Of a DNA stretch of 64,000 nt, positions 52,484-61,521 are shown in pieces. The position numbers were made by a program, and so were the translations under genes. Numbering within the stretch: position 1 is the stretch's first letter; every line of letters begins with the position of its first letter. The notes below the pieces were generated by a model that worked only from the letters and a program-made list of their open reading frames with translations, did not search any database and had not been told where the DNA came from. Origin of the DNA: an uncultured Ruminococcus sp. (GTDB lineage: Bacteria; Bacillota; Clostridia; Oscillospirales; CAG-272); the NCBI GenBank assembly GCA_902795355.1, contig CADBKZ010000020.1, positions 1 through 64,000 on the forward strand, read 5' to 3'.

Positions 52484-53218
52484 ATGGAAACCGAAACCAT
52501 GATCGAGGTCCGCGACGTTACCATGCGGTTCCACATGAACGCCGACAAAGTGCTTTCCCTCAAAGAGTTTGTAACGCGCGCCCTGCGCGGGAAACTGAAA
52601 TTCGAGGAGTTCACCGCGCTCGAAAACGTCTCTTTCTCGGTGCAAAAGGGGGAAACGTTCGGCCTGATCGGCCACAACGGCGCGGGGAAAAGCACCCTGC
52701 TCAAAATTATTTCGGGGATTCTCAAACCCACCAAGGGGAGCGCCGTGAGCCGCGGCAACGTGGTTCCCATGCTGGAACTCGGCTCGGGGTTCGATATGGA
52801 CCTGACGGGTCGGGAGAACATCTTCCTCAACGGCGCGATTTTAGGGTACAGCGAGCCGTTCTTGAAGGACCGCTACGAGGAGATTGTGGCGTTCTCCGAG
52901 CTGGGCGCCTTTATTGAAACGCCCATCCGCAACTATTCTTCGGGCATGCTGGCGCGGCTCGCGTTTTCGGTGGCGTCGGTGGTCAATCCCGAAATTCTGA
53001 TTGTGGATGAGATCCTGTCGGTGGGCGACGCCTCGTTTCAGGAGAAGAGCCGGCGGCGCATGACCGAGCTGATGAGCGGCGGCACCACGGTGCTGTTCGT
53101 TTCGCACAATCTGGATCAGATCCGCGAAATGTGCGGCCGCGTGCTTTGGCTGGACGGCGGAAAGGTCCGCATGATCGGGGGGGCCGAAGAGGTCTGCAAT
53201 GCTTATGCCGGCGCGTGA
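52484..53218 (+). CDS. Wzt-type ABC ATPase for polysaccharide export
   Basis: This 244-residue ATPase pairs with the preceding permease. It has Walker A GHNGAGKST (63-71), the YSSGMLARLAF signature, Walker B ILIVDEILSVGD and the Wzt/TagH hallmark VVPMLELGSGFDMDLTGREN. It stops at the end of the nucleotide-binding domain and lacks the C-terminal carbohydrate-binding domain of O9a-type Wzt. It overlaps the next gene by 20 bases. The ATG follows AAGGGGGGACGCA. Confidence 0.93.
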   Translation: METETMIEVRDVTMRFHMNADKVLSLKEFVTRALRGKLKFEEFTALENVSFSVQKGETFGLIGHNGAGKSTLLKIISGILKPTKGSAVSRGNVVPMLELGSGFDMDLTGRENIFLNGAILGYSEPFLKDRYEEIVAFSELGAFIETPIRNYSSGMLARLAFSVASVVNPEILIVDEILSVGDASFQEKSRRRMTELMSGGTTVLFVSHNLDQIREMCGRVLWLDGGKVRMIGGAEEVCNAYAGA

Positions 53219-54086
53219 AACAGCAAGGCTCTACACGATCTGCCATCTGCCGCTTGACCTGCCCGAAACCGACCTGCTCCGCCCGATCAACGCGGAGCGG
53301 ACGGACGGGGAGAACATTGCGGCGCGGCGCGATTGGTCCGAACTGCGGGCGCAGTATTGGGTGTTGAAGAACACGGAGTTGCCCGATTTTGTCGGGTTCT
53401 TCCATTTCCGGCGGTATCTCGACCCCGCGCCGAAGCGGGGCAAGCGACCCTACCGGACGGCCGAACGCCCCGACCCCGCGGCCTATACCGCCGCGGTCTG
53501 GCGGCCGATCCTCGCCGAGGCGGACATTATCGCCCCGCGCGCGGAATACACGGGGCTGACCGTTTGGGAGCGGTACGCGGCCTACCCGAACCACGACGTC
53601 CGCGACCTGCAAACGGCCGTGCGCGTCCTCTGCGAAACGCGCCCCGCCTACACCGACGCCGCCGAGCGGTACCTCGGGGGGCGGCGCGAGTATTACGGAA
53701 ATATCTACATCATGCGGAGCGACCTGTTCCGCGCGTACTGCGAATGGCTGTTTCCCGTTCTGGAAGCGTTCCGTGGGGAGCGGCCGCAGGCCGGAGCGCG
53801 GACCGAGGGCTACCTTGCCGAGCGGTTGTTCGGCGTTTGGCTTACCGAGCAGGAAAGCAACGGCGGAATGCGCGTGAAAAACCTGCCGCGGGTGCATTTT
53901 ACCTGTTACAACGACGCCGCCCACCGTACTACGGCGTTCAAAAAACTGCTGAATTTCCTGCTGCCGTGCGGCAGCCGCGTCCGCGGGTTCTTCGCGCGTC
54001 TGCGGCTGGGGAAACGGGCGAGACGCGCGCTCCGCGGGGCAGGGATCGACCGTTACGGAGAAAGGGGAGAGAACCTTGGAAGTTAA
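53199..54086 (+). CDS. DUF4422-family glycosyltransferase
   Basis: The 295-residue protein matches DUF4422: TDGENIAARRDWSELRAQYW, then FVGFFHFRRYLD corresponds to the family's GENISEKN...ELTxxYWAWKN and GxxHYRR segments, in diverged form. GNIYIMRSDLFRAYCEWLFP and GYLAERLFGVWL are further family markers. These domains are treated as glycosyltransferases, probably galactosyl or Galf type, but biochemical proof is limited. It overlaps the Wzt gene by 20 bases and the next gene by 11, so translation is coupled. Its basic C-terminus may touch the membrane. Confidence 0.82.
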   Translation: MLMPARETARLYTICHLPLDLPETDLLRPINAERTDGENIAARRDWSELRAQYWVLKNTELPDFVGFFHFRRYLDPAPKRGKRPYRTAERPDPAAYTAAVWRPILAEADIIAPRAEYTGLTVWERYAAYPNHDVRDLQTAVRVLCETRPAYTDAAERYLGGRREYYGNIYIMRSDLFRAYCEWLFPVLEAFRGERPQAGARTEGYLAERLFGVWLTEQESNGGMRVKNLPRVHFTCYNDAAHRTTAFKKLLNFLLPCGSRVRGFFARLRLGKRARRALRGAGIDRYGERGENLGS

Positions 54087-55914
54087 AATTTTCGTTTCCG
54101 ACCGCATCGACGTCAACTCGGCGTCCCCGTCCGGCAATGTGTTCGTTCCCATCCGCTGCGGCGCGGTCTACGACCAATCGCCTCTCTCGGGCGCCGCGGG
54201 GGACGACACGGGCGAGAACATCTCCGAAAAACAACCGTCCTATTCCGAGCTGACCGTTCAGTATTGGGCTTGGAAGAACGCGGAAGCGGACTATTACGGC
54301 CTGTGCCACTACCGCCGCCATCTCAACTTTTCGGGGGTCAAATACAAAACCGACCTTTGCGGCAACATTCTGGCCGACCGCATCGACGGGGAAGCGATTG
54401 AACGGTACGGCCTGACCGACGAGCGCGTTGCGGCCGCGGTTTCCGATTACGACATCGTTGCTTCCGCGGCGGTGGACGTTTCCAAAATGCCGATACGCTG
54501 CCGGAGCCTGCGCGATCATTACGCGAAAGCGGACGCGCTTTACGAACGGGATCTGGACAGCATGCTCGAAGCCATCTCCGAGGTCGCCCCCGAATATCGG
54601 GAAACGGCCGAGCGGTATCTCGCGGGCAAAAAAGGATATTTCTGCAACCTGTTCGTTATGAAAAAAGAGCTGTTCCACGCGTACAGCGAATGGCTGTTCC
54701 GCGTTCTCGGGGCGGCTGACGCGCGGTTGGAAATGTCGCATTATTCCAAGCAGAGCCTGCGCACCCCGGGGCACCTTGCCGAGCGGTTGTTCGGCATCTG
54801 GCTGACCTACCGCAGGGAGCACGACCCCGCTTTGCGTGTGCGCGAGCTGCAAACCGTGCTGTTCGAGCGGCCGGTCTCGGGCAAGCCCGAGGTCCTGCGC
54901 GCGGCATTTCCGAAGGAAAACGCCGTTCCGCTGGTGTTTGCGGCAAACGACGGGTTTGCGGCGGTTTGCGCCGTGGCCATCCGTTCGGCTGTCCGCGCGT
55001 CCGATCCGAACCGAAACTACGATGTGGTCGTTCTGCATCGGGAAATCGCGCCCGAACATCAGCGGTGGATGCGCGAAACCGTGCGGGATTTTCCGAACGT
55101 CAGCCTGCGGTTCTATAACACCGCGGCCATCACCGAGCGGTTCCGCCTGCGGCCGAAAGAACACATCAGCATCGAGACCTACTATCGGTTCTTGATCCCC
55201 GAGATCCTGCCCGATTACGAAAAGGTGCTTTACCTCGATTGCGACCTGATCTGCCGCCGCGACCTTGCGGGGCTGTACGATACCGACCTTGCCGGCGCGT
55301 GGCTGGCGGCGGCTCCCGATCCCGATATGCAAGGGCAGATCGCCACTGACCCGCGAACCGAACGGTACGTGCGGGAAGTCCTGAAAATGGACGACCCCTA
55401 CGCCTATTTTCAGGCGGGCGTTCTCCTGCTGAACACCAAATTGCTCCAAGCCGCGCACAGCACCGAGGAGTGGCTCACGTTTGCCGCGGAGCCTTACCGC
55501 TACGGCGATCAGGACATCCTCAACCGCTATTGCGGCGGCAACGTGCGGTATCTGGACGTTCGCTGGAACACTTTGATCGATTGCGACCGCTATCGCGTTC
55601 CCGTTCTGATTGAGGCCGCGCCCCACGCACTTCGCGAGGCCTACCACGCGGCGCGGCGGGACCCGTCCATCGTTCATTACGCGGGCTATCAAAAACCGTG
55701 GAACACGGCGGAATGCGATCTGGCGCCCTATTTTTGGGAAGCCGCCAAGGAAACGCCGTTTTATGAAGAACTGTTTGCGCGGCTCTGCGGCGCGGCTGGG
55801 GGCAAAAAGAAGAAGAAAACGGGAAAGAGCAGGTTTGTGCTGTTCTGCAAAGCGCATTGCCCGCGGTTCCTCTACCGATTCGCAAAATGGGTCCAGCGGC
55901 TGCTCCGGTTGTAA
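54076..55914 (+). CDS. Two-domain glycosyltransferase, DUF4422 plus GT8 (first copy)
   Basis: The 612 residues comprise an N-terminal DUF4422 domain (about 1-275; TGENISEKQPSYSELTVQYW, YYGLCHYRRHLNF, GHLAERLFGIWL) and a C-terminal GT8 domain (about 285-560). GT8 retaining transferases use a DxD motif, here in LYLDCDLICRRD at about 387, and the closing HYAGYQKPWN near 533. A basic tail (KKKKKTGKSRF) and amphipathic end suggest membrane association. The start is a TTG with AAGGGGAGA upstream; no ATG fits. Layout and spacing equal the gene at 56998, so the two are paralogs. Confidence 0.85.
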   Translation: MEVKIFVSDRIDVNSASPSGNVFVPIRCGAVYDQSPLSGAAGDDTGENISEKQPSYSELTVQYWAWKNAEADYYGLCHYRRHLNFSGVKYKTDLCGNILADRIDGEAIERYGLTDERVAAAVSDYDIVASAAVDVSKMPIRCRSLRDHYAKADALYERDLDSMLEAISEVAPEYRETAERYLAGKKGYFCNLFVMKKELFHAYSEWLFRVLGAADARLEMSHYSKQSLRTPGHLAERLFGIWLTYRREHDPALRVRELQTVLFERPVSGKPEVLRAAFPKENAVPLVFAANDGFAAVCAVAIRSAVRASDPNRNYDVVVLHREIAPEHQRWMRETVRDFPNVSLRFYNTAAITERFRLRPKEHISIETYYRFLIPEILPDYEKVLYLDCDLICRRDLAGLYDTDLAGAWLAAAPDPDMQGQIATDPRTERYVREVLKMDDPYAYFQAGVLLLNTKLLQAAHSTEEWLTFAAEPYRYGDQDILNRYCGGNVRYLDVRWNTLIDCDRYRVPVLIEAAPHALREAYHAARRDPSIVHYAGYQKPWNTAECDLAPYFWEAAKETPFYEELFARLCGAAGGKKKKKTGKSRFVLFCKAHCPRFLYRFAKWVQRLLRL

Positions 55915-55951
55915 TTTTTCGGTTTTTTATTGATCCTTAAAGGAGATATTT

Positions 55952-57001
55952 ATGAAACTTTCCATTATTGTTCCGGTTTATAACGTCGAGCGTTTTCTGC
56001 GCCAATGCCTCGACAGCGTGTTCGCGCAAACGATCGACGACTATGAGGTGATCTGCGTCAACGACGGCTCTCCCGATTCCTCGCCCGCCATCCTGCGCGA
56101 GTACGCCGAAACGCACGAAAACCTCGTGATCGTCGATCAGGAGAACCACGGAAACGGTTATGCCAGAAACTACGGCATTTCCATTGCCAAAGGGGACTAT
56201 ATCGGTTTTGTGGATGCGGACGATTTTGTGGAGCCGAACATGTTCGGAGACATGGTAAAAGTCTTACAGGAAACCGATGCGGATATTGCGATCACAAACC
56301 CCTATATTTTTGACCAAAAAACGAGGCAAACATGGGTTTATCGAAACATGCTTGGCTTCTACCGCATGAGTCTGCTCGGCGCGTTTTCTCCTCTGGAACA
56401 TCCCGAAGTGTTCTCCTGCCTCGGGTGTTGGGACAAAGTGTATCGCCGCTCGTTGTTGATCGAAAATAACATTCAGTTTCCCGTCAGACGAATTTTTGAA
56501 GATCACGTGTTTTCATACAAAAGCTTGGCCGCGGCAAAAACGGTTGTGGTAGTAAAAGAAAGCTACTACTATTACCGCAAAAACGCAGGACAGTCTATAA
56601 CGGACAAGGAAAAGCAGAACGATTCTTTCAAATACGACTTTTTGCAGAACGCGCGCGAAATGAAAGCGTATCTCAAAGAAAAGGGCTGTTATGATGCGAT
56701 TTCCGCAACGTTTTTGGCATACTTGCTCCGCGATGGAATGTTCCACCATTCCAACGCCACCACCAACCGGTCGTTCCGTCGGATATTCGATGAAATGCGC
56801 GCGCTCTTCGACGAATCGGACGAAACCGTGATCCGCGCATTGAACGTTGAGAAATTCACTTGGTATTATGATACGCTCAAACGTTGCGATTACCGTACAT
56901 GCAAACGGAAACTGAATAAAATGCAGAGCCGACCGGAGCAACCGCAAACAGAGGATGAGAGCAAGCCGCAAAAAGCAAAAAAAGGGGAAACAAACCAATG
57001 A
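55952..57001 (+). CDS. GT2-family glycosyltransferase
   Basis: The 349-residue GT-A enzyme opens with KLSIIVPVYNVERFLRQCLD, followed by VICVNDGSPDSS and YIGFVDADDFVE, the two carboxylate motifs binding nucleotide sugar and metal. The second half, with CWDKVYRRSLLIENNIQFP and FEDHVFSYK, is typical of clostridial cell-surface GT2 enzymes. From about 56240 to 56990 the codons are visibly more AT-rich than in neighbouring genes, hinting at separate origin. AAAGGAGATATTT precedes the ATG. It overlaps the next gene by four bases (ATGA). Confidence 0.9.
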   Translation: MKLSIIVPVYNVERFLRQCLDSVFAQTIDDYEVICVNDGSPDSSPAILREYAETHENLVIVDQENHGNGYARNYGISIAKGDYIGFVDADDFVEPNMFGDMVKVLQETDADIAITNPYIFDQKTRQTWVYRNMLGFYRMSLLGAFSPLEHPEVFSCLGCWDKVYRRSLLIENNIQFPVRRIFEDHVFSYKSLAAAKTVVVVKESYYYYRKNAGQSITDKEKQNDSFKYDFLQNAREMKAYLKEKGCYDAISATFLAYLLRDGMFHHSNATTNRSFRRIFDEMRALFDESDETVIRALNVEKFTWYYDTLKRCDYRTCKRKLNKMQSRPEQPQTEDESKPQKAKKGETNQ

Positions 57002-58941
57002 CAAGCGAAAAAACGGCAGATCAACCGAATGTCAGAATTTTTGCCACCCATACGGTGGGAAGCAACAACCATGTTCTCCGCAACGGCGTTTTCGAGGCGG
57101 TGCGCGGCGGCGCCTTCCGCGAGCAAACGCACACCCTGCAACCCGATTGCGAGGGTGAGAACATCTCCGAAAAGAACCCCTGCTACTGCGAGCTGACCAC
57201 CCAATATTGGGCTTGGAAAAATGTGGACGCCGACTACTACGGCTTCATCCATTACCGCCGCATGCTCTCGTTTGCCGATCGGGAATTCGGGGCCGACGCG
57301 TGGGGCAACGTCAAATTCGACTACCTGACCGACCGCGCCCTGCGGGAGATCGGCGTGCTGGACGAGGATCGGGTCCGCAGGATCGTTTCGGAGTACGACG
57401 TTTTAACGCCCACCCCCGTCGATCTGAAAAAAGTGGGAATCAAGTCGGTCTACGAGCAGTACGAAATCGCTCCCAAGCTCCATATTGAGGATCTGGACCT
57501 GATGTTGGAGATCATTCGGGAGCGCACGCCGGACTACTACGCGGCCGCAAGCAAATATCTTGCCGGCTCCACCTGCTATCTTTGCAACGTGTTCGTGCTG
57601 AAAAAGGAGCTGTTCCGCGCGTATTGCGAGTTTTTGTTCACGGTTCTCGAGGAGTTCGACCGCCGGAAGGACACCTCGGAATACAGCGTGGAAGCCTACC
57701 GCACGCAGGGGCACCTCGGCGAGCGGATGTTCGGCATTTTCCTGACGCACCTCAAAGAAAAAGGCGGCTTCCGCATCGGCGCGCGGGAAATGGTCTATTT
57801 CTCGCATACGCAGATTCAGCCGCGTTTCCAGCCGGCGTTTTCCGAGAACAACATTCCCGTTATTTTCGCCTGCAACGAGTATTACGCGCAGTTCTGCTCC
57901 TCGGCCATCCTCTCTCTGGCGGAGCACGCCTCGCCCGAGAATCATTACGACCTGATTGTTCTCGGCAAGGATTTTTCGGCAACCGCCAAATCGCGCTTGC
58001 AGGCAACCGTTGCCGATTTTCCGAACGTTTCGGTGCGGTTCTACGACGTTGGCGCGCTGTTCGACCAATACCACCTGTTCGAGCGTCCCAACATCAGCAT
58101 GGAGACCTACTACCGGCTGGTGATTCCCGAGGTATTCGACGTTTACGACAAGGTGCTGTATCTGGACGGCGACCTGATCGTTCTGGACGACGTTGCAAAG
58201 CTCTATGCCGTCGACATCGGCGATTGCTACCTCGGCGCGGCGCGGGACATCGGCCATCAGGGCAACCTGAACGGCGGCGACCGCAAAATGATGAAATATT
58301 ACAAACAGTTCGGCTGCAAGGATTGCAAAAACTTCTTCAACGCCGGCGTTCTGATTATGAACACCAAGCAGTTCCGCGCGGACTTTACCTCGCGTTTTCT
58401 GCTCGATCTGGCGCAGCAGGGCGCGTTCATGTTTCAGGATCAGGACCTTTTGAACATCCTTTGCGAGGGCAGGATCTACGACGTTGGGTACGAATGGAAC
58501 TTTTACGGCGACCCCGTGGAGTCCTACCGCGGGTGGTTCAACAGCTTTGCGCCGCACGAAGCCTACCAAAAGTACATGGCGGCCAAAAAGAATTTCCACA
58601 TCATCCACTATGCGGGCAATGAAAAGCCTTGGTGGAACCCCGCGCAGGAATACGCGGAAATCTTCTGGCGGTATTTCCGCAAAACGCCCTACTACGAGGC
58701 GTTTCTGACCCAACGGATGCGCGATTACGCGAGCGATATTGCCGGCCGCGCCGTTCCGCGGAAGAAAGAACAAACCGAGGAACAACGCCGCCGCGGCAAA
58801 TTCGGCCGGCTGCTGCCCAAAGGCACCCGCCGCCGCGAGATCGTGAAAAAGATCGTCTGCTTCTTCACGCGCAAGCCCTACATCGAGCCGGATTACGAAG
58901 CCGAGGGCATTACGCCGAAGTACAAAACGAACAAAGGCTGA
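56998..58941 (+). CDS. Two-domain glycosyltransferase, DUF4422 plus GT8 (second copy)
   Basis: The 647-residue protein has the same two-domain order as the gene at 54076: DUF4422 (EGENISEKNPCYCELTTQYW, YYGFIHYRRMLSF, GHLGERMFGIFL) and GT8 with DxD in LYLDGDLIVLDD near 387 and HYAGNEKPWW near 537. A Lys/Arg-rich region (about 585-625) precedes a short tail. It is the last gene of the locus. The N-terminal 30 residues are longer than in the first copy (MTSEKTADQPNVRIFATHTV), and the domain is closer to the DUF4422 consensus. Confidence 0.87.
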   Translation: MTSEKTADQPNVRIFATHTVGSNNHVLRNGVFEAVRGGAFREQTHTLQPDCEGENISEKNPCYCELTTQYWAWKNVDADYYGFIHYRRMLSFADREFGADAWGNVKFDYLTDRALREIGVLDEDRVRRIVSEYDVLTPTPVDLKKVGIKSVYEQYEIAPKLHIEDLDLMLEIIRERTPDYYAAASKYLAGSTCYLCNVFVLKKELFRAYCEFLFTVLEEFDRRKDTSEYSVEAYRTQGHLGERMFGIFLTHLKEKGGFRIGAREMVYFSHTQIQPRFQPAFSENNIPVIFACNEYYAQFCSSAILSLAEHASPENHYDLIVLGKDFSATAKSRLQATVADFPNVSVRFYDVGALFDQYHLFERPNISMETYYRLVIPEVFDVYDKVLYLDGDLIVLDDVAKLYAVDIGDCYLGAARDIGHQGNLNGGDRKMMKYYKQFGCKDCKNFFNAGVLIMNTKQFRADFTSRFLLDLAQQGAFMFQDQDLLNILCEGRIYDVGYEWNFYGDPVESYRGWFNSFAPHEAYQKYMAAKKNFHIIHYAGNEKPWWNPAQEYAEIFWRYFRKTPYYEAFLTQRMRDYASDIAGRAVPRKKEQTEEQRRRGKFGRLLPKGTRRREIVKKIVCFFTRKPYIEPDYEAEGITPKYKTNKG

Positions 58942-58947
58942 AAAACA

Positions 58948-58978
58948 ACGGGCAACGGAGCGTTTCTCCGTTGCCCGT
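58948..58978 (+). terminator. Terminator of the polysaccharide locus
   Basis: A 13-bp stem ACGGGCAACGGAG with its complement and a CGTTT loop. Three 13-bp repeats of the GTCGGCAGTTTTT type follow to 59016, giving several T runs. Confidence 0.75.
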
Positions 58979-59024
58979 CGGCAGTTTTCGTCGGCAGTTT
59001 TTGTCGGTAATTTTTGTCGCGCGG

Positions 59025-60050
59025 TCAATCGCGCTTGCCCGTGTAGTCCCAAATCGGTTGCGACCATGCCTGCAACCCGCGCTCGTCCTCAATCGTCAGG
59101 CGGACGTAGGAATGGGGGAGCGCGGAAAGGTCGAACGTCGCCGCGGTAATCGTCGTCTTTCCGCTCTCGGGGTAGGCCACGCGCGCGCGGCGGCTGCCCG
59201 TGTTGAGCGAAATTTTCGCAACCGGCGAGGTCTCCACCGTCAGAATGTCGTTTTCCAGCGCGATGGATTCAAACAGCGGCCCGCGCGAAGCGTAAAACCT
59301 GCCCGCTTCCAGCGCGGCAGTCACGGCTTCCTGCGTCAGTTCGTCGGCTTGGATCACGGTAAAACCCCCGCAGGAATCCCAAGCGGGCGTGCCCTCGGGG
59401 TAGAGGTTGTGGTTGTCGTCGGTCGCCGTTCCGAACACGCGCTTGCCCGCCCAGAGCAGTTCGTCCCAAAGGTGGTCGTTGACCTCTTGGTAGCCCTCGG
59501 TGTAGCACCCGTGGTTGTAAAGCTCCACGGCAAAGAACGAATCAAGGTCAAGGTAGTCGGCCGCCGTCTGCCCCGACCACGTTGGGTGGTTGAGCATGGC
59601 GATAAAATCGTTTTCGCGGAAAATGTCGAGCATTTCCTGAACGTTTTCGTAGGACCGTTTGTAGTCGGGCGAGCCGATGTACTTCTGCTCGGCGCGCATC
59701 CGCTCCATGGATTTGCCGCGGATGTAAGAGGGGTCGAACGCGGGCAGGCGATCCATGTGCGCGCGGCGCGGATAAAAGTTGATGTGGTAGCAGGGGCGGA
59801 ACGGGCCGCGGCCGTCGGTTCCTTTGGTCACGTTGTATTCGGTGGCGAGCAAAGCGAGGAAGCGGTCGTCGTTCAGTTCGCTGTGGTCCACCAGAACGTT
59901 GTGGTCGCTGAACGCCACAATCGAATAGCCTTGGGAGCGGTAAATTTTTTTAATTTCTTCGGGGGTTTTGACGCCGTCCGAGAACACGGTGTGGCAATGC
60001 AGGTTGGCTTTGAAGCGGTTTCCGGTTTTGGAGAAGATTTCGGTTTTCAT
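59025..60050 (-). CDS. PHP-domain phosphoesterase
   Basis: The 341-residue protein carries PHP metal motifs: LHCHTVFSDG with H18, H20 and D25, IVAFSDHN, LNHPTWSG and GTATDDNHN. EALEAGRFY-type sequence (ALEAGRFYASRGP) resembles the CehA/McbA-like PHP hydrolases. The last 80 residues are a beta-rich domain. The substrate is unknown; it may act on a phosphate ester. The start at 60050 is preferred because GAAAGGAATCTCCG precedes it. It converges on the polysaccharide locus. Confidence 0.85.
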   Translation of the reverse strand: MKTEIFSKTGNRFKANLHCHTVFSDGVKTPEEIKKIYRSQGYSIVAFSDHNVLVDHSELNDDRFLALLATEYNVTKGTDGRGPFRPCYHINFYPRRAHMDRLPAFDPSYIRGKSMERMRAEQKYIGSPDYKRSYENVQEMLDIFRENDFIAMLNHPTWSGQTAADYLDLDSFFAVELYNHGCYTEGYQEVNDHLWDELLWAGKRVFGTATDDNHNLYPEGTPAWDSCGGFTVIQADELTQEAVTAALEAGRFYASRGPLFESIALENDILTVETSPVAKISLNTGSRRARVAYPESGKTTITAATFDLSALPHSYVRLTIEDERGLQAWSQPIWDYTGKRD

Positions 60051-60093
60051 CGGAGATTCCTTTCTTTCGGCGCGGATTTTTCGGGCGGTTTTC

Positions 60094-60122
60094 ATTATAC
60101 ACCAAAGCGCGGAAAAAGTAAA
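60094..60122 (-). promoter_or_regulatory. Promoter of the PHP gene
   Basis: Minus-strand -35 TTTACT (60117-60122), 17-bp spacer ending GTG, -10 TATAAT (60094-60099). Confidence 0.65.
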
Positions 60123-60215
60123 GCCCTTTTTTCGGAAAAAAGTTTTTTGTGACGTTTGACCAACCGAAAACGCGGGCGAATGGTTCCTGTTTTTTCAAAA
60201 ATTTGCGGAAACCTC

Positions 60216-60244
60216 TTGACAGAACGGGAAAAATCGTGTATAAT
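60216..60244 (+). promoter_or_regulatory. Promoter of rpsU
   Basis: -35 TTGACA (60216-60221), 17-bp spacer ending GTG, -10 TATAAT (60239-60244). Confidence 0.9.
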
Positions 60245-60319
60245 GGCAAGGTAAGTTTTCAACGCGCCGACCGCGACGCGCGAAACTTGTTTTTCGGCAC
60301 CGCGAAGGGGGGGATAAAA

Positions 60320-60496
60320 ATGGCAGAAATCCGAGTGAAGGAAGGCGAGTCCTTGGACAGCGCACTTCGTCGCTTCAAGCGTGCAACCGCCCGTTCCGGT
60401 GTTCTCGCGGAACTCCGCAAGAGAGAGCATTACGAGAAGCCGAGCGTGAAGCGCAAGAAGAAATCCGAAGCCGCAAGAAAGCGCAAATATAAATAA
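60320..60496 (+). CDS. rpsU: Ribosomal protein S21
   Basis: S21 (58 residues) is a basic 30S protein involved in initiation. [20 protein letters not shown] and the Arg/Lys-rich end match the family over the full length. The ATG follows AAGGGGGGGATAAAA. It is a single-gene unit with a strong promoter and terminator; yqeY (GatB-like), which often follows it in Firmicutes, is absent. Confidence 0.97.
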   Translation: MAEIRVKEGESLDSALRRFKRATARSGVLAELRKREHYEKPSVKRKKKSEAARKRKYK

Positions 60497-60505
60497 GCGC
60501 AAAGC

Positions 60506-60547
60506 AACGGGGAAGAAACCGCCAAAGTTTCTTCCCCGTTGTTTTTT
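60506..60547 (+). terminator. Terminator of rpsU
   Basis: A 14-bp stem (AACGGGGAAGAAAC and its complement) with a 7-base loop, followed by GTTTTTT. Confidence 0.92.
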
Positions 60548-61521
60548 GGAGATTCGCGCCGCCCGCGGGGGAATGGTGCCAAAGCCGCAAGTGGCTTATG
60601 GATGAGACTTTCCAAGCGGCATTTATTCCAAGGCTCCCCCTCGGGACCCCTGTTCAAATGGCAGTTCCTTCAAGGCTCTCCCTCGGGAAAATCGGCAAAG
60701 CCGATTATGAGCTCTCGCGAAGCGAGTGAGAGGGCTGTTGAGTGTTGTATAACCCTCTTCGTCAGGCTCACAAGTTCGCCTGCCACCTCTCCCCAAGGGC
60801 GAGGCGAAGTGACAAACTGGCGGAAGCCTCATCCACCTCGCAGGCTCGGCACCTTCCCCCAAGGGGAAGGCTTCAAGTAACAATCCGTTGGAAATAACCC
60901 TTTTTGCTATTTTTCCACTGTCCGTGAACATCCCAAGCCTTCCCCTTGGGGGAAGGTGTCAGACAGAGAGGCGGGCAAGCCTCGATTGTCTGACGGATGA
61001 GACTTTCCAACGGGCAGTTACATAAAGGCTCCCCCCTCGGGAAAATCGGCAAAGCCGATTATGAGTTCTCGCGAAGCGAGTGAGAGGGGCAAATACCTTC
61101 AATAGCCCTCTCCGTCACGCTAACGCGTGCCAGCTCCCCCCGAGGGGGAGCCTTAAAGAAACCAATCGTTGGAAACTCCTTCCACCGCTCGCTCCCGCTC
61201 GCGGTCCGGCTGCTTGCAGCCTTTCCCATCGAGAGGGAGGTTTCAAGTTACTTCCCATTGAAAGAAATAAACATCGGTTATTCTTTCCGCTTGCCAACTA
61301 CTTTTACCTCCACCTTTGGGGGAGGTGGCGCGCACGCTTGCGGGCGCGACGGAAGGAGTTTTACATCCTCCATTTCCGCTTTCTTCCCGCTATCCGCAAG
61401 GCTCACGACGTTCGCGGATAGCGGAAAGAAAGCGAAATGCGGTATTTCCTAATGGACAGTTACTTGAAGCCTTTCCCAAAGGGGGAGCCTTCAAGTTACC
61501 GCCGCTCGCAGTCCCATGGTT
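60548..61521. repeat. Repeat cluster between rpsU and the TRIC-family gene
   Basis: No gene is supported. Contents: a GGATGAG module (60565-60610), GAGAGGG modules (60630-60810 and 61025-61155), GGATGAGG modules (60825-60875, and 60935-61005 with the AGACAG/CTGTCT cassette), and ACTCCTTCC modules (61170-61255 and 61305-61365), down to the end of the channel gene. Confidence 0.85.
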
